Part shown: piece after piece, positions 27,158-35,847 of the stretch
How positions within the stretch are numbered: the first letter of the stretch is position 1
Layout: every line of letters starts with the position of its first letter
Assembly: GCA_036384915.1 (NCBI GenBank)
Contig: DASVLJ010000015.1
Coordinates: 1-64,000 of the forward strand
Origin: PKWO01 sp036384915
GTDB taxonomy: Bacteria; Pseudomonadota; Gammaproteobacteria; Burkholderiales; Burkholderiaceae_D
Length of the DNA: 64,000 bases
Reading direction: 5' to 3'
The notes under the pieces: generated by a model
Database searches by the model: none
What the model saw: only the letters and a program-made list of their open reading frames with translations
Told to the model about the DNA's origin: nothing
Program-made: the position numbers and the translations under genes

Positions 27158-29230
27158 ATGCACCGTTCTGCCAAGCGCGCGCTGATCCAGCGCGCATCCC
27201 TGATCGCTTCCGCCTGCGCCGCTCTGTGCGCCATGACCATTCCCTCCGGTGTGGCCGGCGCCGCCGACTTCATACTGCCCAAGCAGTATGAGGTGAGCGG
27301 CATGAAACCCTCGGTCAAGCCGGGCGACGATTTCAATGCCTACGTCAACGGCGGCTGGATGGACAGCACCGAAATCCCGGCCGACAAGGGTTCGTGGGGC
27401 ATCGGTCATGAAGTGGCCGATGCGACCGACAAGCGCGTCGCGCAATTGATCGAAGATACGGCCAAGAGCAATGGCGCCTCGGACGATGCACGCCGTGTCG
27501 GCGCCTATTACACGGCCTACATGGATGAGGTCGGCATCGAAGCCAAGGGCCTTTCGCCCTTGCTGCCCACGCTCAACAAGATCGCCGCCGTCAAGGACAA
27601 GAAGGAACTCGCGCACCTGCTCGGCACCACCCTGCGCGCCGACGTCGATCCGGTGAATTCGACCAACTTCTTCACCGAAAACGTGTTCGGCCTGTGGGTT
27701 TCGCAAGGCCTGCACGATCCCGAGCACTACCAAGCCTATTTGCTGCAGGGCGGCCTGGGCCTGCCCGACCGCGAGTACTACCTTTCCAAGGACAAGCGTT
27801 CGGCCGCATTGCGCGAAAAATACCAGCAGCATATCGCCGCCGTGATGAAGCTGGCCGGCTGGAAGGATGCCGACAAGCGCGCAACCGCCGTGATGGCGCT
27901 GGAAACCGCGATTGCCAAGGCCCACGCCACGCGCGAAGAATCGGAAGACGTGCAAAAAGCCGACAACACCTGGGCCGTCAAGGATTTCGCCGTCAAGGCG
28001 CGCGGCATGGATTGGCAAGCCTTCTTCGACGGCGCCGGCCTCTCGGGCCAGCAGGCGATCAACGTCTGGCATCCGGGCGCAGCCAAGGGCGAAGCCGCCC
28101 TGGTGGCTGGCCGCCCGCTCGCCGTATGGAAGGATTACCTGGCCTTCCACACCATCAACCACTTCTCCGGCTCGCTCTCTTCGGTGTTTTCCGATGAGCG
28201 CTTCAATTTCTACGGCAAGGTGCTCTCGGGCGTGCCGCAGCAGGAACCGCGCTGGAAGCGCGGCGTGAACTCGACCAATGGCGCACTGGGCGACGCAGTC
28301 GGCAAGCTCTATGTCGACAAGTATTTCCCGCCGGAGGCCAAGGCCCGCATCCAGACTATCGTCGCCAACCTGATCCATGCCTTCGACGAGCGCATCGAGC
28401 ATCTCGAATGGATGGCCCCGGCCACCAAGGCCGAAGCCAAGGCCAAGCTCAAGACGCTCTACGTCGGCGTCGGCTATCCCGAGCACTGGACAGATTACAC
28501 CGGCCTCGACATCAAGCCCGACGATGCGCTGGGCAACCGCATGCGTGCCGAGGAACATGCCTATAAGCGCGCGCTGGCCAAGTTCGGCAAGCCGGTAGAC
28601 CGCACGGAATGGGCCATGGTGGCGCAGATCGTCAATGCCGTGAACCTGCCGCTGCAAAACGCGCTGAACTTCCCGGCCGGCATCCTGCAGGCGCCGTTCT
28701 TCGATCCGGCCGCGCCCGACGCCGTCAACTACGGCTCGATCGGCGCCACCATCGGCCACGAAATCAGCCACAGCTTCGACGATGAAGGCGCGCAGTTCGA
28801 TTCGCAAGGCCGCCTACGCAACTGGTGGACCAAGGAAGACCTGGAACACTTCCACAAGTCTTCCGCCGCGCTGGCCGCGCAATTCTCGACTTACAAGCCC
28901 TTCCCGGACCTGGCGGTGAAAGGCCAGCAGACGCTGTCCGAAAACATCGCCGACCTGGCCGGCTTGAATGCCGCGCTCGATGCCTACCACGCTTCGCTGA
29001 AAGACCCGTCGCAAGCGTCGGACCAGCAATTCTTCATTGCCTATGCCGAAAGCTGGCGCACCAAGGAGCGTGATTCGGTCATGCGCCTGCAGATCGCCAC
29101 CGACGGCCACGCCCCGGCGCAGTACCGTGTCGAAACCGTGCGCAACCTCGATGCCTGGTACAAAGCCTTCGACGTGCAGCCCGGCCAGGCGCTGTACCTG
29201 AAGCCGGAAGACCGCGTGCGTATCTGGTAA
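27158..29230 (+). CDS. pepO: M13-family metallopeptidase (PepO/neprilysin type)
   Basis: A 690-residue zinc endopeptidase. A signal peptide (LIASACAALCAMTIPSGVAGA) sends it to the periplasm or outside. The zinc site HEISH is near residue 534, the third ligand glutamate sits in ENIADLAGL about 60 residues later, and the neprilysin signature NYGSIGATIGHEISHSFDD is complete. Substrate-binding segment NAVNLPLQNALNFPAGILQAPFF (NAYY-like) is also seen. M13 enzymes cut short peptides. Length is normal for the family. Start follows GAGGACAACAAC. A permease and an M28 peptidase follow, which hints at peptide scavenging. Confidence 0.95.
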   Translation: MHRSAKRALIQRASLIASACAALCAMTIPSGVAGAADFILPKQYEVSGMKPSVKPGDDFNAYVNGGWMDSTEIPADKGSWGIGHEVADATDKRVAQLIEDTAKSNGASDDARRVGAYYTAYMDEVGIEAKGLSPLLPTLNKIAAVKDKKELAHLLGTTLRADVDPVNSTNFFTENVFGLWVSQGLHDPEHYQAYLLQGGLGLPDREYYLSKDKRSAALREKYQQHIAAVMKLAGWKDADKRATAVMALETAIAKAHATREESEDVQKADNTWAVKDFAVKARGMDWQAFFDGAGLSGQQAINVWHPGAAKGEAALVAGRPLAVWKDYLAFHTINHFSGSLSSVFSDERFNFYGKVLSGVPQQEPRWKRGVNSTNGALGDAVGKLYVDKYFPPEAKARIQTIVANLIHAFDERIEHLEWMAPATKAEAKAKLKTLYVGVGYPEHWTDYTGLDIKPDDALGNRMRAEEHAYKRALAKFGKPVDRTEWAMVAQIVNAVNLPLQNALNFPAGILQAPFFDPAAPDAVNYGSIGATIGHEISHSFDDEGAQFDSQGRLRNWWTKEDLEHFHKSSAALAAQFSTYKPFPDLAVKGQQTLSENIADLAGLNAALDAYHASLKDPSQASDQQFFIAYAESWRTKERDSVMRLQIATDGHAPAQYRVETVRNLDAWYKAFDVQPGQALYLKPEDRVRIW

Positions 29231-29269
29231 AACCTCCGGCCCCGGGCATGCCCGGGGCCGGTCCGCCCC

Positions 29270-30418
29270 TTGTTGCCACCTCCCCAGTTGCAGACTCCCT
29301 TGCCGTTGCCACCATTCCTGAGCGCCCTGCGGCGCGACCGTTTCTTCCATGCACTGCTGATCGCACTCGCGGTGTTGTCCGTGTTTGCGCCGAAAACGGC
29401 TCCTGCCTACATCGATCTGGTCGACTGGACCACGATCGCCACGCTAGGCGGCTTGCTGCTCCTGACCAAGGGCCTGGAGTTGAGCGGCTACCTGGAACGG
29501 TTGGGCGCAAGGCTGGTGGAAATGCTGCCCGACGAGCGCGCGCTGGCCTACTTCCTGGTCGCGGCCACGGCCTTGCTGGCCATGGTCTTGACCAACGACG
29601 TGGCCCTGTTCGTGGTTGTGCCGCTGACGCTGGGCTTGCGCGCCTCGATCGCGCTGCCCATCGTGCGGCTGGTAGTGTTCGAAGCCTTGGCGGCCAATGC
29701 CGGCTCGGCCTTGACGCCGATAGGCAATCCGCAAAACCTGTTCCTGTGGCAGTTTTCACAGGAGGGTTTCGGTGCGTATTGCCTGGCGATGCTGCCGCTG
29801 TTCCTCATCGCCGCCGTGCCGCTGGCAGCGCTGTGCCGGTTTGCTTTCCCGGCCGTGAAGATCGAAGTGCATCCCGATGGCGGGGCAGGGCGGGTCGATA
29901 CGAAGCTGCTGGGCCTCGCGCTTGGCCTGTACCTGCCCTTCCTGGTGCTGGCCGATGCGCATCACGGCATTGCGGCATTGGCCGCCATGCTGCTGCTGTT
30001 TGCCGTGTTCGCCCGGCGTGCGCTGTTCTACACGGATTGGGGCTTGATCCTGGTGTTCGTGCTGATGTTCATCGATTTGCGCCTTCTGGCCATGCTGCCG
30101 CAGGTGAAGCAGCTGGCGGCCGGGATCGGCATGCAGGATCCGCGCAGGCTGTATGCCGCCGGCATGGCGGCGTCGCAGCTCATCAGCAATGTGCCGGCCG
30201 CGATCCTGCTGGCCGAGACCAGCCGCGACTGGCGCACCATCGCCTTCGCGGTCAACCTCGGCGGCTTCGGCTTCATCGTGGGTTCGCTGGCCAACATCAT
30301 CGCGCTCAGGATGATTCCCGGGCGCGGCGCGTTCGGCGTATTCCATGCGTATTCCATCCCCTTCTTGCTGCTGGTGGCGGCGTTGGGCTATGGCTATCTT
30401 TTCCTTGCCTCAAATTGA
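29270..30418 (+). CDS. SLC13/ArsB-superfamily permease
   Basis: A 382-residue inner-membrane transporter of the ion-transporter (SLC13 / ArsB-NhaD) superfamily with about ten to eleven membrane helices. Typical segments are MVLTNDVALFVVVPL and ANAGSALTPIGNPQNLFLW, the latter being the conserved GNPxN pocket, repeated near the C-terminus as SNVPAAILLAE. The substrate (dicarboxylate, anion or arsenite) cannot be set. The first usable start appears to be a TTG at 29270 with no clear ribosome site, so the true N-terminus is uncertain. It lies 39 bp after the M13 peptidase and 28 bp before the M28 peptidase, so the three are probably one operon. Confidence 0.83.
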   Translation: MLPPPQLQTPLPLPPFLSALRRDRFFHALLIALAVLSVFAPKTAPAYIDLVDWTTIATLGGLLLLTKGLELSGYLERLGARLVEMLPDERALAYFLVAATALLAMVLTNDVALFVVVPLTLGLRASIALPIVRLVVFEALAANAGSALTPIGNPQNLFLWQFSQEGFGAYCLAMLPLFLIAAVPLAALCRFAFPAVKIEVHPDGGAGRVDTKLLGLALGLYLPFLVLADAHHGIAALAAMLLLFAVFARRALFYTDWGLILVFVLMFIDLRLLAMLPQVKQLAAGIGMQDPRRLYAAGMAASQLISNVPAAILLAETSRDWRTIAFAVNLGGFGFIVGSLANIIALRMIPGRGAFGVFHAYSIPFLLLVAALGYGYLFLASN

Positions 30419-30446
30419 GGACTATCGTCAATACAGGATATCCAAC

Positions 30447-31892
30447 ATGAAAATGAATAAAACCGGAGCGGCGCTGGCGGCCATGGCTTGCCTGCTGGCC
30501 GTAAGTCAAGCACAGGCGCAGGCGCCGGCCGCGCCCGCGGCCGACAGGGAAACCCTGTTCCGCATCCGCGACGCGGCCATGGGCACGGATTACGCCTATC
30601 AGCGCCTGACCGACCTGACCGACCTGGTCGGTCCGCGCTTGTCTGGCTCGCCCGGTGCGGCGGCGGCCGTCGACATGGTATCTGCCGAAATGAAAAAGAT
30701 CGGCATGCAAGTCACGCTGCAACCGGTCAAGGCGCCGCACTGGGTGCGCGGAACCGAAGCGGCCGAACTCATCGACTACCAGGGCCGCCCCGCCGGCATC
30801 ACGCAAAAGCTGATCTTGACAGCGCTCGGCGGCTCTTCCGCCACGCCGGCGGGCGGCATCACCGCACCCGTGCTGCTGGCGCACGACATGGACGACTTGA
30901 ACGCGCACAAGGATCAGGTAAAGGGTGCCATCGTCGTGTTCGACGCCCCCTTCGACGAGCAGCTCGCGCAAGCCGGCCGTGCCGGCAATGCCTATGGCGA
31001 AGCCGGCAAGTACCGCTTCGTCGGCCCGGCCGCAGCCTCCAAACTCGGCGCGGCCGCCGCGTTGGTGCGCTCGGTCGGCGGCGCCAACTACCGCGTGCCG
31101 CACACCGGCATGACCGGCTGGGGCGACGGCGCCAAGCCGATTCCCGCCGGCGCCTTGACGGCCGAAGACGTCATGCTGATCGACCGCCTGGCCGCCAAGG
31201 GGCCGCTCAAGATGCACCTGACCTTGACGCCGCAAACCTTGCCTGACGTCGACAGCGCCGACGTGCTGGCGGACATCCCCGGCAGCGACAAGGCCGACGA
31301 GGTGGTGCTGATCTCGGGCCATCTCGATTCCTGGGACCTGGCGCAAGGCGCGACCGACGACGGCGCCGGCGTGAGCGCCGCCATGGGCGTGGCCGAAGTC
31401 TTCAAGCGCCTGGGCCTGAAGCCGCGCCGCACCGTGCGCATGGTGGCCTGGATGAACGAGGAAAACGGCTCGCGCGGCGAAAAGGCGTATTTCGATGCCT
31501 ACAAGGACAAGATGGGCAAGCACTTTGCCGCCATCGAAACCGACTCCGGCGCGACCCATCCGATCGGTATCATGACCAGCGCGGCGTTCGACGACCTCAA
31601 ATCGCTGGATGCACTGAAATCCGCGCTGCGTTCGATCGGCGCACCGCTGATCGACTGGCATGATCGTCTGGGCCCTGGCGACCTCTACATGCTCGAAGAC
31701 GCCGGCGTGCCCTGTTTCGAGCCGATGCTCGATACGCGCACTTATTTCGACTACCACCACACCCCGGCCGACACGCTGGACAAGGTCGATCCGCTGGAAA
31801 TGAAAAAGCAGGTGGCCGTGCTGGCCATGCTGACCTGGTATCTGGCGGAAATGCCGCAAGAATTGAAGCGGGTACCGAAGGCGGCCGACTGA
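30447..31892 (+). CDS. M28-family metallopeptidase (carboxypeptidase Q-like)
   Basis: A 481-residue secreted zinc exopeptidase. Signal peptide ALAAMACLLAVSQAQAQ; PA-type inserted domain in the middle (about residues 120-240); peptidase core with the zinc ligands in SGHLDSWDLAQGATDDGAG (HxD and DD) and MNEENGSRGEKAYFD (EE), and the distal histidine in FDYHHTPADTLDKVD. These match M28 aminopeptidase/plasma glutamate carboxypeptidase-like proteins that release terminal amino acids. ATG at 30447 has AGGA upstream. Co-directional with the M13 enzyme and permease. Confidence 0.92.
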   Translation: MKMNKTGAALAAMACLLAVSQAQAQAPAAPAADRETLFRIRDAAMGTDYAYQRLTDLTDLVGPRLSGSPGAAAAVDMVSAEMKKIGMQVTLQPVKAPHWVRGTEAAELIDYQGRPAGITQKLILTALGGSSATPAGGITAPVLLAHDMDDLNAHKDQVKGAIVVFDAPFDEQLAQAGRAGNAYGEAGKYRFVGPAAASKLGAAAALVRSVGGANYRVPHTGMTGWGDGAKPIPAGALTAEDVMLIDRLAAKGPLKMHLTLTPQTLPDVDSADVLADIPGSDKADEVVLISGHLDSWDLAQGATDDGAGVSAAMGVAEVFKRLGLKPRRTVRMVAWMNEENGSRGEKAYFDAYKDKMGKHFAAIETDSGATHPIGIMTSAAFDDLKSLDALKSALRSIGAPLIDWHDRLGPGDLYMLEDAGVPCFEPMLDTRTYFDYHHTPADTLDKVDPLEMKKQVAVLAMLTWYLAEMPQELKRVPKAAD

Positions 31893-32178
31893 AGCGGCGT
31901 GGAAAACGACGGCTCTTTCCGCCTGCGGGCGGGAGGGGCTCGCATGCTGGTTTGGCGATTCCTTTAACCGGTAGTGCGTGGCGATGGAAAAAGTCCTTGG
32001 CATAACTGGCCGGCTCTTCCGCTCGGAGAATCCGAAGGAATCGGCCAAGCTTGCCTTTGCATTCGGCACAATACGCTTCGCTACTGCCGCTTTACTTCCT
32101 TGTTTCTTTCGCACGTTGGCGTGATTGTCGAATGATGGGCCGTGCACGCAAGGCCAACTTGCGGCTGCGGCAGCTTGC
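31893..32178. other. Gene-free stretch upstream of the arsenic operon
   Basis: The 345 bp between the M28 peptidase and arsR contain the ars promoter/operator in the last 60 bases; in the first 285 bases I see no gene, strong hairpin or repeat. Confidence 0.5.
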
Positions 32179-32211
32179 TTGACTTTATTCAATAATTCGA
32201 CTATCGTTGAA
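32179..32211 (+). promoter_or_regulatory. arsR promoter and overlapping operator
   Basis: TTGACT (32179-32184), 17-bp spacer, TATCGT (32202-32207). Across the spacer and -10 lies an interrupted palindrome TTCAA (32188-32192)-N14-TTGAA (32207-32211), the usual arrangement for an ArsR repressor that blocks its own promoter until arsenite binds. Confidence 0.6.
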
Positions 32212-32237
32212 ATATAGAATAAATATGGCCCTGTGTA

Positions 32238-32585
32238 ATGGAAACCAAACAAGTCATCGCCGCTTTGGCGGCATTGGCCCAGGAGTCAAGGCTCGCAGTG
32301 TTTCGCGCCTTGGTTCAAGCGGGTCCCGAAGGTATGGCGGCCACCAGGATCGCCGAAGTGGTCGGTGCCGCGCCATCGTCACTGTCGTTCCACCTCAAGG
32401 AAATGTCCCATGCGGGGCTGGTGCATTCGCGCCAGGAAGGGCGTTTCATTTTCTATTCGGCCAATTACGCGACGATGAACGGCCTGATCGGTTTCCTCAC
32501 CGAAAACTGTTGCGGCGGCAATTCCTGCGCCCCCGCTTGTACGCCCTCGTGCGCCAATCCTGAAACTGAAGGAGTCCAATCATGA
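32238..32585 (+). CDS. arsR: ArsR/SmtB-family arsenic-responsive repressor
   Basis: A 115-residue winged-helix repressor. The DNA-binding helices are MAATRIAEVVGAAPSSLSFHLKEM (about residues 33-57) and the wing is SRQEGRFIFYSANY. The classical N-terminal ELCVCDL metal site is missing; instead cysteines cluster at the C-terminus (NCCGGNSCAPACTPSC, about 89-104), as in the Acidithiobacillus/Corynebacterium-type ArsR proteins that evolved a different As(III) site. It overlaps arsI by the ATGA junction, so the operon is translationally coupled. Confidence 0.93.
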   Translation: METKQVIAALAALAQESRLAVFRALVQAGPEGMAATRIAEVVGAAPSSLSFHLKEMSHAGLVHSRQEGRFIFYSANYATMNGLIGFLTENCCGGNSCAPACTPSCANPETEGVQS

Positions 32586-33109
32586 AACGCCTGCATGTCC
32601 ACGTCTCGGTCGACAACTTGGCCGAAAGCATCCGCTTCTATGCCGGCATGTTCGGCAGCGCCCCCAGCGTCTTGAAAGACGACTATGCCAAGTGGATGCT
32701 CGACGATCCACGCGTGAACTTCGCGATCTCGCAGCGCGGCGCGCCGGCGGGCTTGAACCACCTCGGCATCCAGGTCGAATCCGAATCGGAATTGGGCGAG
32801 ATGCAGGGCCGGCTCGACGCGCTGCAGCCCGGCGTGGAGATCGAGGAAGGCGTCGCCTGCTGCTACGCCCGGTCAGACAAGTACTGGGTCAACGATCCGT
32901 CCGGCATCGCCTGGGAAACCTTCCATACGCTCGACAGCATTCCGGTGTGGGGTGCGGGCAACCCGGCCGCGCAGCAAGCGCAGACCCAGTCGGGATCGGC
33001 AGGATCGGCGTGCTGTGCGCCGGCCGCCTCGCCGCCGGTGCCGGTGAAGCGCGACGCCGCGTGCTGCAGCCCGGGGGCAAGCCAGGCCGCCGGCGGCAAG
33101 TGCTGCTGA
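32582..33109 (+). CDS. arsI: ArsI-type organoarsenical C-As lyase (ArsI/CadI family)
   Basis: A 175-residue VOC-fold protein. Predicted metal ligands are His5 (or His7), His60 and Glu112; the vicinal cysteines Cys93-Cys94 in EEGVACCYARSDKYW match the pair that binds trivalent organoarsenicals in ArsI, a non-haem iron dioxygenase that cleaves the C-As bond of methylarsenite and aromatic arsenicals. A C-terminal tail carries three more Cys-Cys pairs (SACCAP, DAACCSP, GGKCC), which may hold arsenic. Position between arsR and arsC supports the arsenic role over a cadmium-induced CadI one. No substrate test can be read from sequence. Confidence 0.9.
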   Translation: MKRLHVHVSVDNLAESIRFYAGMFGSAPSVLKDDYAKWMLDDPRVNFAISQRGAPAGLNHLGIQVESESELGEMQGRLDALQPGVEIEEGVACCYARSDKYWVNDPSGIAWETFHTLDSIPVWGAGNPAAQQAQTQSGSAGSACCAPAASPPVPVKRDAACCSPGASQAAGGKCC

Positions 33110-33125
33110 CGAGGAAGGATTGAAT

Positions 33126-33632
33126 ATGAGCGGCAAGATTTTCAACGTGCTATTTCTCTGCACGGGCAATTCGGCGCGCAGCGTGATGTCCGAGGCCCTG
33201 GTCACGATCCTGGGCAATGGCCGGTTTCGCGGCTATTCGGCCGGCAGCCATCCCACGGGAACCGTCAATCCTTTCGCGATCGAACAAATCAGCCGGTTTG
33301 CTCCCGACTTTCCCATCGAGGCCCTGCGCAGCAAGAGCTGGGATGAATTTGCTGCCCCCGAGGCGCCGGAAATGGATTTCATCGTCACCGTCTGCGACAA
33401 CGCCGCCGGTGAAACCTGCCCTTACTGGCCGGGGCGCCCGGCGACGGCGCATTGGAGCTACCAAGACCCGGCCGCCGTCGAAGGCTCCGTTACCGACAAG
33501 CGCATGGCGTTCGCCAAGACCTTCGGCCAGATCCGGAAGCGCATGGAAGCCTTCGTCGCGCTGCCGATCGAGCAGATGAGCGACGAAGCGATCCGGCAAG
33601 AGGCCAAGAAAATCGGCGAGGTCGCGGTATGA
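33126..33632 (+). CDS. arsC: Arsenate reductase, low-molecular-weight phosphatase type
   Basis: A 168-residue reductase that turns arsenate into arsenite. The P-loop CTGNSARS lies near the N-terminus (FNVLFLCTGNSARSVMSEAL) and the later cysteine pair is VTVCDNAAGETCPYWPGRP, fitting the Cys10-Cys82-Cys89-type relay of the phosphatase-like arsenate reductases. The ATG at 33126 has GAGGAAGGA six bases upstream; a TTG at 33120 is in frame but poorly spaced. Its stop overlaps the aquaporin start (ATGA). Confidence 0.93.
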   Translation: MSGKIFNVLFLCTGNSARSVMSEALVTILGNGRFRGYSAGSHPTGTVNPFAIEQISRFAPDFPIEALRSKSWDEFAAPEAPEMDFIVTVCDNAAGETCPYWPGRPATAHWSYQDPAAVEGSVTDKRMAFAKTFGQIRKRMEAFVALPIEQMSDEAIRQEAKKIGEVAV

Positions 33633-34333
33633 CGCGCGCCCGGCGCATCGTCGCCGAGGCGCTCGGCACGGCCATGCTCCTGGCCGTGGTGGTCGGCTCG
33701 GGCATCATGGGCGAGAAGCTGGCCGGCGGCAACGTCGCCATCGCCTTGCTGGCCAATGCGATTGCCACGGGTTGTGGCCTGGTGGTATTGATTCTGATGT
33801 TCGGCGCGGTTTCGGGCGCGCACTTCAATCCGGTTGTAACGCTGTCCGAGGCCTGGCAAAAGAATCTGCCTGCCCGCGACGTGCCGCCTTACATCGGCGC
33901 GCAGGTCGTCGGCGCGTTTGCCGGCGTCGCGGCGGCGCATGCCATGTTCGGCGAACCCTTGTTCTTTGCTTCGACGCATATACGCACCGGCGGCGCGCAA
34001 TGGTGGAGCGAGTTCGTCGCCACCTTCGGCTTGCTGGCAACCATCATCAGCTGTTCGCGCAGCCGGCCGGCGGCGACGCCTTTTGCCGTCGCGCTCTACA
34101 TCACGGCCGCATACTGGTTCACCTCGTCGACCTCGTTTGCCAATCCGGCTGTCACGCTGGCGCGTGCGGCCAGCAATACTTTCGCCGGCATCCGCCCCGA
34201 AGATGCCAGCGGCTTCATCGTGGCGCAATTGTGTGGCGCCGCAGCTGCCACGGGATTGTTTTGCTGGCTCTATCCGGCATCGGGTAAAGAGAGCATGGGC
34301 GCGGGCCTGGACGCCTCGGGCGAACGCGTTTGA
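33629..34333 (+). CDS. aqpS: Aquaporin-family channel, probably arsenite/methylarsenite exit (AqpS-like)
   Basis: A 234-residue MIP channel with six membrane helices and two half-helix motifs: HFNPVVT (an NPV in place of the first NPA) and FANPAVT. Such channels within ars operons, as in Sinorhizobium meliloti, let As(III) leave the cell down its gradient after arsenate reduction. It starts at the ATGA overlap with arsC, so it belongs to the same operon. No ArsB or Acr3 pump is present in this operon, which makes the channel the only visible exit route here. Confidence 0.87.
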   Translation: MTRARRIVAEALGTAMLLAVVVGSGIMGEKLAGGNVAIALLANAIATGCGLVVLILMFGAVSGAHFNPVVTLSEAWQKNLPARDVPPYIGAQVVGAFAGVAAAHAMFGEPLFFASTHIRTGGAQWWSEFVATFGLLATIISCSRSRPAATPFAVALYITAAYWFTSSTSFANPAVTLARAASNTFAGIRPEDASGFIVAQLCGAAAATGLFCWLYPASGKESMGAGLDASGERV

Positions 34334-34385
34334 TGCCCGGTCGATGCGCCCGGTTTTCCAGGGGCTTGCGGCCAGGCGTGAAAGA

Positions 34386-35075
34386 TCAGGCGCGGAACAC
34401 TGCCAGCTTCGCGTCGGCCAGCGGCAGGCAGATATTCGCCGAAAAACCCGGCGGGGGTATCAGGTCGTAGACGTAGCTTCCGCTCGCGCTGCCGTCATCG
34501 GCCGCGACCGCGTGCAGCTTGTCGCTCGCGCCGGGCACAAAGTGCAAGCCGGGCAGGGAAATCTGCAAGCCGGCACCGCGCATTTTGCAATACGCCTCCT
34601 TGCGCGACCACAGGCGATAGAATGCGGCCAGCCTGTCGGCCTCGGAAAGGCGGCTCAACTGCGCCTTTTCGTTTGCATGGCACACCATCTCGATCAGGCC
34701 GGGCAAGTCGCTGCCGGGCTGCTTGATGAATTCGAGGTCGATGCCCACCGCGTGCGACGAGATCGCGATCAGGCCCTGGTCCTTGCTGTGCGACAGATTG
34801 AATTGCAGCCTGTGCTCGGCCAGGCTGGGCTTGCCGAATTCGCCATAGCTGAACTTCAGTTCGGAAGCGGGGCGGTTGAGGTAGCGTGCCAGCACCAGTC
34901 GCAGGGCGCTGCGGCAGCGGCGGAAATGCTGTTGAAGTTGCGGCGTGGCAAAACGGGCGGCGCGTTCGCGTTCGTCTTCCGACAGCACGCTGCCAAACAT
35001 GTCCCAGATCGGGTTGTCGAGGCTGACCTGCCAGATATGCGCCTCGCCATACTGAAGTGACCCCGCCAGACTCAT
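34386..35075 (-). CDS. 4'-phosphopantetheinyl transferase
   Basis: A 229-residue Sfp/HetI-type enzyme that transfers the phosphopantetheine arm from CoA to carrier proteins of polyketide, peptide or fatty-acid synthases. The magnesium site VGIDLEFI and the second signature WSRKEAYCKMRGAGL are intact, and LQFNLSHSKDQGLIAIS carries the CoA-binding histidine. AAGGA precedes the start. No synthase gene lies in the window, so its carrier proteins must be elsewhere. It converges on the arsenic operon with only 52 bp between ends. Confidence 0.92.
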   Translation of the reverse strand: MSLAGSLQYGEAHIWQVSLDNPIWDMFGSVLSEDERERAARFATPQLQQHFRRCRSALRLVLARYLNRPASELKFSYGEFGKPSLAEHRLQFNLSHSKDQGLIAISSHAVGIDLEFIKQPGSDLPGLIEMVCHANEKAQLSRLSEADRLAAFYRLWSRKEAYCKMRGAGLQISLPGLHFVPGASDKLHAVAADDGSASGSYVYDLIPPPGFSANICLPLADAKLAVFRA

Positions 35076-35286
35076 TGGTATCCTTCGTTGTCCTTGTTCT
35101 ATTTTCCGGACAGGGGCATGGTCGCCGCCGTCTCTTCGAGTGGTATCACAACCCTTGATGGTATACCGGCTGAAGCGGCTTGTTGTTGTTTTTACGCATG
35201 TTTTTGCCGATTGATTTATCCCCCGTTCTATGGCTGGAAAGATTATTATTTAGGCAATGACATGCGCAGACGATATTTGTTGCGGC

Positions 35287-35318
35287 AAAAAAAAACCCGT
35301 CAACTGGCGTCGACGGGT
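35287..35318 (-). terminator. Intrinsic terminator of the Rrf2-like gene
   Basis: Stem ACCCGTC (35295-35301) / GACGGGT (35312-35318) with a run of eight to nine A on its left side, which reads as a T-run on the minus strand. It lies 60 bases past the end of the leftward regulator gene. The rest of the 304-bp gap 35076-35379 shows no gene. Confidence 0.75.
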
Positions 35319-35379
35319 AAAACCCTAACTCTCTTTAAGAGGTTTGGCGGAGTTTTCTGTAGCTCGCGATTACATCTTT

Positions 35380-35847
35380 TTAGCGCCGCGAACTTGAAAA
35401 ATGCGTATTCCTGGGGCGCCCGAGAGAAAACTGCCTCAAGTGCCGAAAAATCGATTGATTCACTTCCATAGTCGCTTGCATGATCAACAAATCCACGCTT
35501 CGCGCCGGGTCCATGGCGCGATCCGTCTCAAGAGCCCATGGAGCCGATGCCGCTTCGGTGTTGGCAATCATGCCGCGGTATACGTCTTCCAAGGTGATCG
35601 TGTTCGGATCGCCTACCAGCCTCCAGCCTTTTGTGGCCGGCTTGACCGGTTCGACCAAACCGATCAGCTGGAGTTTCCTGCAAACCTGGTTGACTTCGCG
35701 TGCCGTGCGGCCGGTATGTTCGGCCAGTCGGGCGGCGCTTAAATCTTGCGATGGGTTACTGACGAACTGTTCCAGAATTTCCGTGGTGAAGCGAAACTTC
35801 TGGTCCATCAATACATCTGCAAAAAGAAAGTCGTCCGACGCAGTCAT
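35380..35847 (-). CDS. Rrf2-like winged-helix regulator
   Basis: A 155-residue DNA-binding protein. The helix-turn-helix segment DLSAARLAEHTGRTAREVNQVCRKLQLIGLVEPV (about residues 33-66) followed by GWRLVGDPNTITLEDVYRGM is the Rrf2 plan, but the three-cysteine Fe-S loop of IscR/NsrR is missing, so it does not sense through an Fe-S cluster. Target genes are unknown. The start at 35847 has GGGGAAG upstream. The gene is divergent from the helix-turn-helix protein gene at 36165, with unusual direct repeats between them. Confidence 0.72.
   Translation of the reverse strand: MTASDDFLFADVLMDQKFRFTTEILEQFVSNPSQDLSAARLAEHTGRTAREVNQVCRKLQLIGLVEPVKPATKGWRLVGDPNTITLEDVYRGMIANTEAASAPWALETDRAMDPARSVDLLIMQATMEVNQSIFRHLRQFSLGRPRNTHFSSSRR

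Noticed and set aside
26975..28807. 610-codon leftward frame opposite the M13 peptidase
   Set aside because: Antisense shadow of a clear peptidase gene with intact HEISH motif.
30306..32252. 648-codon leftward frame opposite the M28 peptidase and its downstream gap
   Set aside because: Antisense shadow; the part in the gap (31893-32237) has no start with ribosome site and no recognisable domain.
35088..35471. Rightward 127-codon frame after the phosphopantetheinyl transferase start
   Set aside because: It crosses the terminator of the leftward regulator gene and has no domain or ribosome site.
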